Under the pieces are notes generated by a model, which was given only the letters and a program-made list of their open reading frames with translations, did not search any database and was not told the origin of the DNA. From Firmicutes bacterium UBA3932 (lineage in GTDB: Bacteria > Bacillota > Clostridia > Peptostreptococcales > Anaerovoracaceae), in the NCBI GenBank assembly GCA_002385825.1, contig DGEG01000096.1, positions 1-16,726 on the forward strand: a stretch of DNA of 16,726 nt, given 5' to 3'. The position numbers and the translations under genes were made by a program. Below are positions 13,595 through 16,726 of this stretch, one piece after another; the stretch's first letter is position 1, and each line of letters begins with the position of its first letter.

Positions 13595-14255
13595 TTCCCC
13601 ACACCACCTTTAAATATTTGGGCTCTTTCGGGTTGATCTCAATCTTTTCCCGAATTCTCCTCACATGTACGGCTACTGTGTTCTCCGGATTGTACGCCAC
13701 CTCTTCCCATACTTCTTCGTAGATCTGTTTCATGGAAAACACTTTTCCCGCATTCTTGGTCAACAGTTTTAAAATTCCGTACTCGATAGGAGTGACAGGC
13801 ACCTGCTCGCCGTCCACATACACAGCTTTGGCCTCGTCATCTACCACCAATCCCCCTGATTTATAAACCCCCGTTTTTTTCTCGAAACTGCCCAGGTCCA
13901 CGTACCTTCTCAGCTGAGACTTCACCCTGGCCACAAGTTCCAGCGGATTGAAGGGTTTTGTAACGTAGTCGTCGGCCCCTGCGTTCAATCCGGTGATCTT
14001 GTCGTAGTCCTCGGACTTAGCCGACAGCATGATGATGGGAATGTTCTTCTCCTCCCGGATTTTCATGGTGGCGCGCATTCCGTCCAACCTGGGCATCATG
14101 ATATCCATCAATATGAGATGAATCTCTTCTTTTCGAAGAATATCCAGCGCCTCGATACCGTCGTATGCTTTAAACACTTCGTATCCTTCGTTTTTTAGAT
14201 AGATCTCGATTGCTCCCACTATTTCCCTGTCGTCGTCACAGACTAGAATATTCAT
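13569..14255 (-). CDS. OmpR/PhoB-family response regulator
   Basis: A 228-residue DNA-binding partner of the adjacent kinase. The receiver domain (1-120) shows the acidic cluster CDDD (6-9), phospho-acceptor Asp51 in LMDIMMP, and the switch Lys in DYVTKPF. The winged helix (about 130-228) shows TPIEYGILKLL, VHVRRIREKI and the WGIGYKI ending. The frame is open to 14309, but GAGGAG eight bases before the ATG at 14255 and the canonical MNILVCDDD opening fix the start there. It is first in an operon with the kinase, which begins inside its last codons. Repeated GTTCCTTA/CTTAACAA elements upstream may be its own binding sites (inference). Confidence 0.96.
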   Translation of the reverse strand: MNILVCDDDREIVGAIEIYLKNEGYEVFKAYDGIEALDILRKEEIHLILMDIMMPRLDGMRATMKIREEKNIPIIMLSAKSEDYDKITGLNAGADDYVTKPFNPLELVARVKSQLRRYVDLGSFEKKTGVYKSGGLVVDDEAKAVYVDGEQVPVTPIEYGILKLLTKNAGKVFSMKQIYEEVWEEVAYNPENTVAVHVRRIREKIEINPKEPKYLKVVWGIGYKIEKY

Positions 14256-14335
14256 CGTTTTCGCTCCTCTTTTTGCATAAGAATCCCCCTTTGAATCTGT
14301 TACCCGCACTGCTGATTACGCTGCGGCAGGCTCAT

Positions 14336-14364
14336 TTTAGAGGATATCTTATAATTCTTAACAA
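14336..14364 (-). promoter_or_regulatory. Possible promoter of the two-component operon
   Basis: On the minus strand TTGTTA (14359-14364), 17-base spacer, TCTAAA (14336-14341); four of six matches each. Leader to the regulator ATG would be about 75 bases. Other AT-rich boxes nearby (TATAAG twice) lack a -35, so a regulator-dependent promoter is an alternative. Confidence 0.33.
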
Positions 14365-14416
14365 ATGCAGGTGGTGTTCCTTAACAATTTATTAAATCCA
14401 TATAGTTCCTTATAAT
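14355..14416. promoter_or_regulatory. Repeated elements upstream of the two-component operon, candidate regulator sites
   Basis: On the plus strand CTTAACAA occurs at 14357-14364 and 14380-14387 (23 bases apart), and GTTCCTTA occurs at 14376-14383 and 14405-14412. OmpR-family regulators bind direct repeats at about 11-base or multiple spacing, so these fit roughly an autoregulatory site. The rest of the 366-base spacer (14256-14621) holds poly-A runs and the start signals of the next gene, but no coding frame that I support. Confidence 0.4.
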
Positions 14417-14530
14417 TTCATATCATACCATACTGACGCCGGCATAATAAATGTTTCCTTGCGTCCATAGGATGCTAAAAAAAAAGACATAATCAAAAAA
14501 TGGCAGAATAAAGGAACATTGCTTCCCTTT

Positions 14531-14558
14531 ACTGCGTCAGATTTTATAGCATACAGTA
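14531..14558 (+). promoter_or_regulatory. Possible SigK-like promoter of the 14622 gene
   Basis: CATACAGTA (14550-14558) fits the mother-cell SigK -10 pattern CATAnnnTA, with AC 17 bases upstream (14531-14532), as expected of the short SigK -35. No better sigma-A pair is visible; TTGCTT at 14519 with TTTTAT at 14542 is a poor alternative. Low confidence because the motif is short. Confidence 0.25.
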
Positions 14559-14621
14559 CACAATGCTTCCATGTAAATTTACTTTGGAAGCCAGCAGCAA
14601 AAGTAGAAAGGGGATTTTAGG

Positions 14622-15497
14622 ATGAAAAAAAGTTTTGTCATCGCACTGGCCGTGCTATTGGTAGTAGCCACAAGTATTTTTGCTTTCGCGGATTCCGCGA
14701 TTAAAATTTTCGTTGACGGCAAGGAACTTGATGCTACAGTTCCACCCGCTATTAAAAACGGAAGCACTGTTGCATCCGTAAGAGATATTGCCGAAGCTTT
14801 AGGAGCATCCGTAATGTGGGACGCCGAAACCAAATCCGTCCGCATAGAATCCGATAAGGAGGATATGAGGATCGGACTTCTTGAGCAGGCTCTGATTCCG
14901 CAGGATCACCTGGCCGCCGCAAATGCTTGGGCGGAAGCGGTGAAAATGAGGAACGGGGCATTGCAATACGCCTTACTCACTCCGGAAATGCAGTCAGAAA
15001 AATATGAGGAATACGCATCCATGAACTGGGTCACCGGCACATCAAGCCCCTGGGTAAAAGAGTACACCGTGACAGAAAAAGGCAAGCTGAAGGAGGGAAT
15101 CCATCTCTATCTCATTGAATATGTCTACACGGATTCTACGCAAAGTACATCCACATTTTATGAATATATTACTGTAGATAAATTTGATATGGGCTGGAGA
15201 GTTTCTTCCGTTGATTCTATCAGCGTTGTGGGAAAAATCACCGAAGTGACAAAAAATGAAGACGGCGAAATAACGAGTATATTCGTGGAAGGCGACTCTG
15301 GGAACATGGGCATCTACGACAAAGCGAAAATATTGATTGGAGAAGATACGGCCATTTACAGAGACTATAGCTTTGACAAATTCGAAGCCAACAATCTGAA
15401 GGAAGGATTATCTGTGGAAGTGATTTTTGTAGACGGCCCCATGATAATGATTTATCCTCCTCAGGCACAGGCAAAGATTATCCGCGTAATAGACTAA
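14622..15497 (+). CDS. Secreted protein with copper-amine-oxidase-N1-type domain
   Basis: A 291-residue exported protein. The signal peptide spans 1-23 (basic start, hydrophobic core, AFA cleavage site). Residues 27-76 match the Cu-amine-oxidase N1 domain (IKIFVDGKEL, then ASVRDIAEALGASVMWDAETKSVRI); despite its name this domain is a common non-catalytic envelope module in clostridia and binds no copper here as far as can be seen. Residues about 92-200 look like an alpha+beta, possibly NTF2-like domain (inference). Residues about 202-290 are beta-rich (GKITEVTKNEDGEI, then SVEVIFVDGPMIMIYPPQ), resembling small OB-like modules at the ends of such proteins. The ATG has AAAGGGG eight bases upstream. 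No strong terminator follows, so readthrough towards the lipoprotein gene is possible. Function unknown. Confidence 0.85.
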   Translation: MKKSFVIALAVLLVVATSIFAFADSAIKIFVDGKELDATVPPAIKNGSTVASVRDIAEALGASVMWDAETKSVRIESDKEDMRIGLLEQALIPQDHLAAANAWAEAVKMRNGALQYALLTPEMQSEKYEEYASMNWVTGTSSPWVKEYTVTEKGKLKEGIHLYLIEYVYTDSTQSTSTFYEYITVDKFDMGWRVSSVDSISVVGKITEVTKNEDGEITSIFVEGDSGNMGIYDKAKILIGEDTAIYRDYSFDKFEANNLKEGLSVEVIFVDGPMIMIYPPQAQAKIIRVID

Positions 15498-15556
15498 TAA
15501 GGCATGAAAATTGAAATTATTTTTTAACTCTGTCTCTGGTTTGAGGTCCTTCGTTA

Positions 15557-15565
15557 TGCTATAAT
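15557..15565 (+). promoter_or_regulatory. Extended -10 promoter of the lipoprotein gene
   Basis: TGCTATAAT is a perfect extended -10 (TG, one base, TATAAT at 15560-15565). The -35 position reads TGGTTT, a poor match, as is common with extended -10 promoters. The predicted start is about 15572. Confidence 0.55.
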
Positions 15566-15570
15566 TCGTT

Positions 15571-15600
15571 TTTGGGATGTATTTCCATATACATCCCAAA
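15571..15600 (+). promoter_or_regulatory. Twelve-base-pair hairpin at the predicted 5' end of the lipoprotein mRNA
   Basis: TTTGGGATGTAT (15571-15582) pairs perfectly with ATACATCCCAAA (15589-15600) around TTCCAT. It begins at the predicted transcription start and is not followed by a T-tract on either strand, so it is not a normal terminator. A 5' mRNA-stabilising stem or an operator for a dimeric repressor are both possible. Confidence 0.7.
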
Positions 15601-15625
15601 ATCTCAACATAAGGAAGGACAAGAA

Positions 15626-16569
15626 ATGAAGAGAATTTTTTTGTTTTTTTAGGGTTTTTGCTGGTTTTGGCGTTATCGGGCTGTTCACCCGACCCTGTAG
15701 AAGAGGATGTTGCTCGTGGAGCGTTGCAAAGTCATTTTGATGAAATTGTGACAGACGGCTTCATGACTGCAGTTGGCGATCTGCTGGAGTACACTATTGA
15801 CGAAGAAGTGGAAAGAGAAAGCTCAAAAGAATTGGATACCTTTGTTTTTACAGTTACAACTGTCGGAAACGGAGGCCTGGCCACGGGACATATGTACATG
15901 GACTATTTTGAGCCAAGATTTCAGGAAGTAGCGAAATACAGAGTGCAATACAGCTTGCGAGACAAAGAATGGGTTTTAGACGGTATCGATAAAATGGAGC
16001 AAATCAGTTGCACTCCCTTAGACGAGATAAGAGAGGATCGGTTCTTGGAAGAACTGGAATTCAAGGATAAAATAGAAGCAACCCTGGTATCCCAAGACGC
16101 GGACTTGGCAAACGGTATCTCCATCGTAACCGTAGATGCTGTAAAAGAGCAAATGTTAGTGACCAAGCAAGGCAGAATGACCTATACTTTTGAATTCGAC
16201 AAGGATAGAAAGATATGGGAAAATACGAGAACCGAAGAGATCGGAGAATGGAACCATACATATACATTTGCAAAACATCGGGATTGGATGTATGAGACAT
16301 CTCCCGATGAATACGGCGGGAAAACATACGTAGGACTTAAAGTAGAATATGACAAAGATGCGAACCAGGTAAAATTACAGTGGGCAGGGGGTTATGTAGA
16401 TAAATACGGCTACGGCTCTAATAGAACCGAAACATTTACTTGGTACGGCAAACCTTCTCCGGAAGACCCTCTCGTCTTTATATCGGATGCCGACTCAAAG
16501 AAGTTCAAAATTGTAAACGATGGAACTGCCGTAAATTGGGACGGATATACATTCTATAAAGTAAAGTAG
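15626..16569 (+). CDS. Putative lipoprotein with a one-base frameshift in a poly-T tract of the signal peptide
   Basis: Translation from the ATG at 15626 (AAGGA six bases upstream) reads MKRIFLFF and then hits TAG at 15650-15652. Adding one T to either seven-T run (15636-15642 or 15644-15650) joins this start to the long frame that follows and makes a textbook lipoprotein signal: KR, a Phe/Leu core, and the lipobox Leu-Ser-Gly-Cys with Cys at residue 20, 314 residues in all. The long frame alone could only start at a TTG at 15658 with no ribosome binding site. The mature part is acidic, with many aromatic beta-strand-like segments (for example MTYTFEFDKDRKIW, YVGLKVEYDKD, TYVG) and no family I recognise. 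The downstream frame is intact to 16569, arguing against an old pseudogene. Sequencing error, phase variation or transcriptional slippage are all open. Confidence 0.75.
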
Positions 16570-16603
16570 ATAAACATATTTTATAATTCAATATTTCCAT
16601 AAC

Positions 16604-16627
16604 GGGCCACCTCTAAGGGTGGCCCTT
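16604..16627 (+). terminator. Likely terminator of the lipoprotein gene
   Basis: GGGCCACC (16604-16611) pairs perfectly with GGTGGCCC (16618-16625) around a 6-base loop, 35 bases after the stop. Only TT follows before GC, then AATTATT, so the T-tract is poor. Confidence 0.5.
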
Positions 16628-16670
16628 GCAATTATTCATCAGAGTAAAGAACTCAAATCGCTTCCGGAAA

Positions 16671-16711
16671 ACGAAAAACACGCTCCGAAGAGCGCGTTTT
16701 CGTTTTCTTTT
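16671..16711 (-). terminator. Strong hairpin terminator near the right edge, probably of a leftward gene outside the window
   Basis: ACGAAAA (16671-16677) pairs with TTTTCGT (16697-16703), and inside it CGCTC pairs with GAGCG around a 4-base loop. Read leftward the loop is C-TTCG-G, the very stable tetraloop favoured in terminators, with TTTTTCGTTTT after it. Read rightward it ends in TTTTCTTTT, so it may act both ways. Confidence 0.7.
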
Positions 16712-16726
16712 AAGTAACTGGCAAGG

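Noticed and set aside
11261..14255. Assignment of the two-component system to VanRS, WalRK or PhoPR
   Set aside because: The receiver and winged-helix sequences are generic for the OmpR family and the sensor domain is not one I recognise, so a specific name would be unsupported.
15571..15600. Hairpin as rho-independent terminator of the 14622 gene
   Set aside because: No T-tract follows on either strand and the hairpin lies downstream of a good promoter for the next gene.
1..16726. CRISPR array, tRNA or rRNA genes, insertion sequence or prophage
   Set aside because: No regularly spaced repeats, no cloverleaf or rRNA-like sequence, and no transposase, integrase or phage genes were seen on either strand.

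Overview
The window looks like a chromosomal segment of a spore-forming, moderate-GC Clostridia-type Firmicute. The evidence is a set of sporulation genes (spoIID, spmA, spmB, ricT/yaaT and an AbrB/SpoVT-type regulator), strong AGGAGG-type ribosome binding sites, consensus sigma-A promoters, sortase-anchored surface protein architecture, and the tmk-holB-ricT order typical of Firmicutes. I could not run any search, so names come from motifs and architecture read by eye.

Layout. The left edge (1-239, minus) is the start of uvrC. spoIID (478-1509, minus) is divergent from murA (1782-3044, plus). murA runs tail-to-tail, with a 4-base stop overlap, into the spmA-spmB pair (4152 down to 3041, minus). 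A small plus-strand membrane protein (4262-4591) and an AbrB-family regulator (4674-4916) follow, closed by a bidirectional terminator. Next is a tightly overlapping minus-strand operon: small membrane protein, tmk, holB, ricT (7475 down to 4998, every junction an ATGA overlap).

The accessory part begins at about 7600. A GC-rich, inverted-repeat-laden spacer leads to a large sortase-anchored surface protein (7813-10344, minus; fibro-slime-type domain, SpaA/Cna-B-type domain, pilin-type isopeptide domain, Lys-Asp/Arg-Asp repeat, MPKTG anchor). Divergent from it is a class D-like sortase (10579-11340, plus). The sortase 3' end overlaps by 80 bp, antisense, the 3' end of a sensor kinase that follows its response regulator (13569-14255 then 11261-13594, minus). 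The right end carries two secreted proteins on the plus strand. One has a copper-amine-oxidase-N1-type domain (14622-15497). The other is a lipoprotein whose signal peptide is interrupted by a one-base frameshift in a poly-T tract (15626-16569). It may be phase-variable, a sequencing error, or recently broken.

Working together. The left half is core peptidoglycan synthesis, sporulation, DNA replication and nucleotide metabolism. The right half is a cell-envelope island: an anchored adhesin/pilin-like protein, the enzyme expected to attach it, a membrane-sensing two-component system, and two exported proteins. The best candidates for something new are the single-substrate sortase/fibro-slime module with its antisense overlap with the kinase, and the homopolymer-gated lipoprotein whose predicted transcript starts with a 12-bp hairpin.
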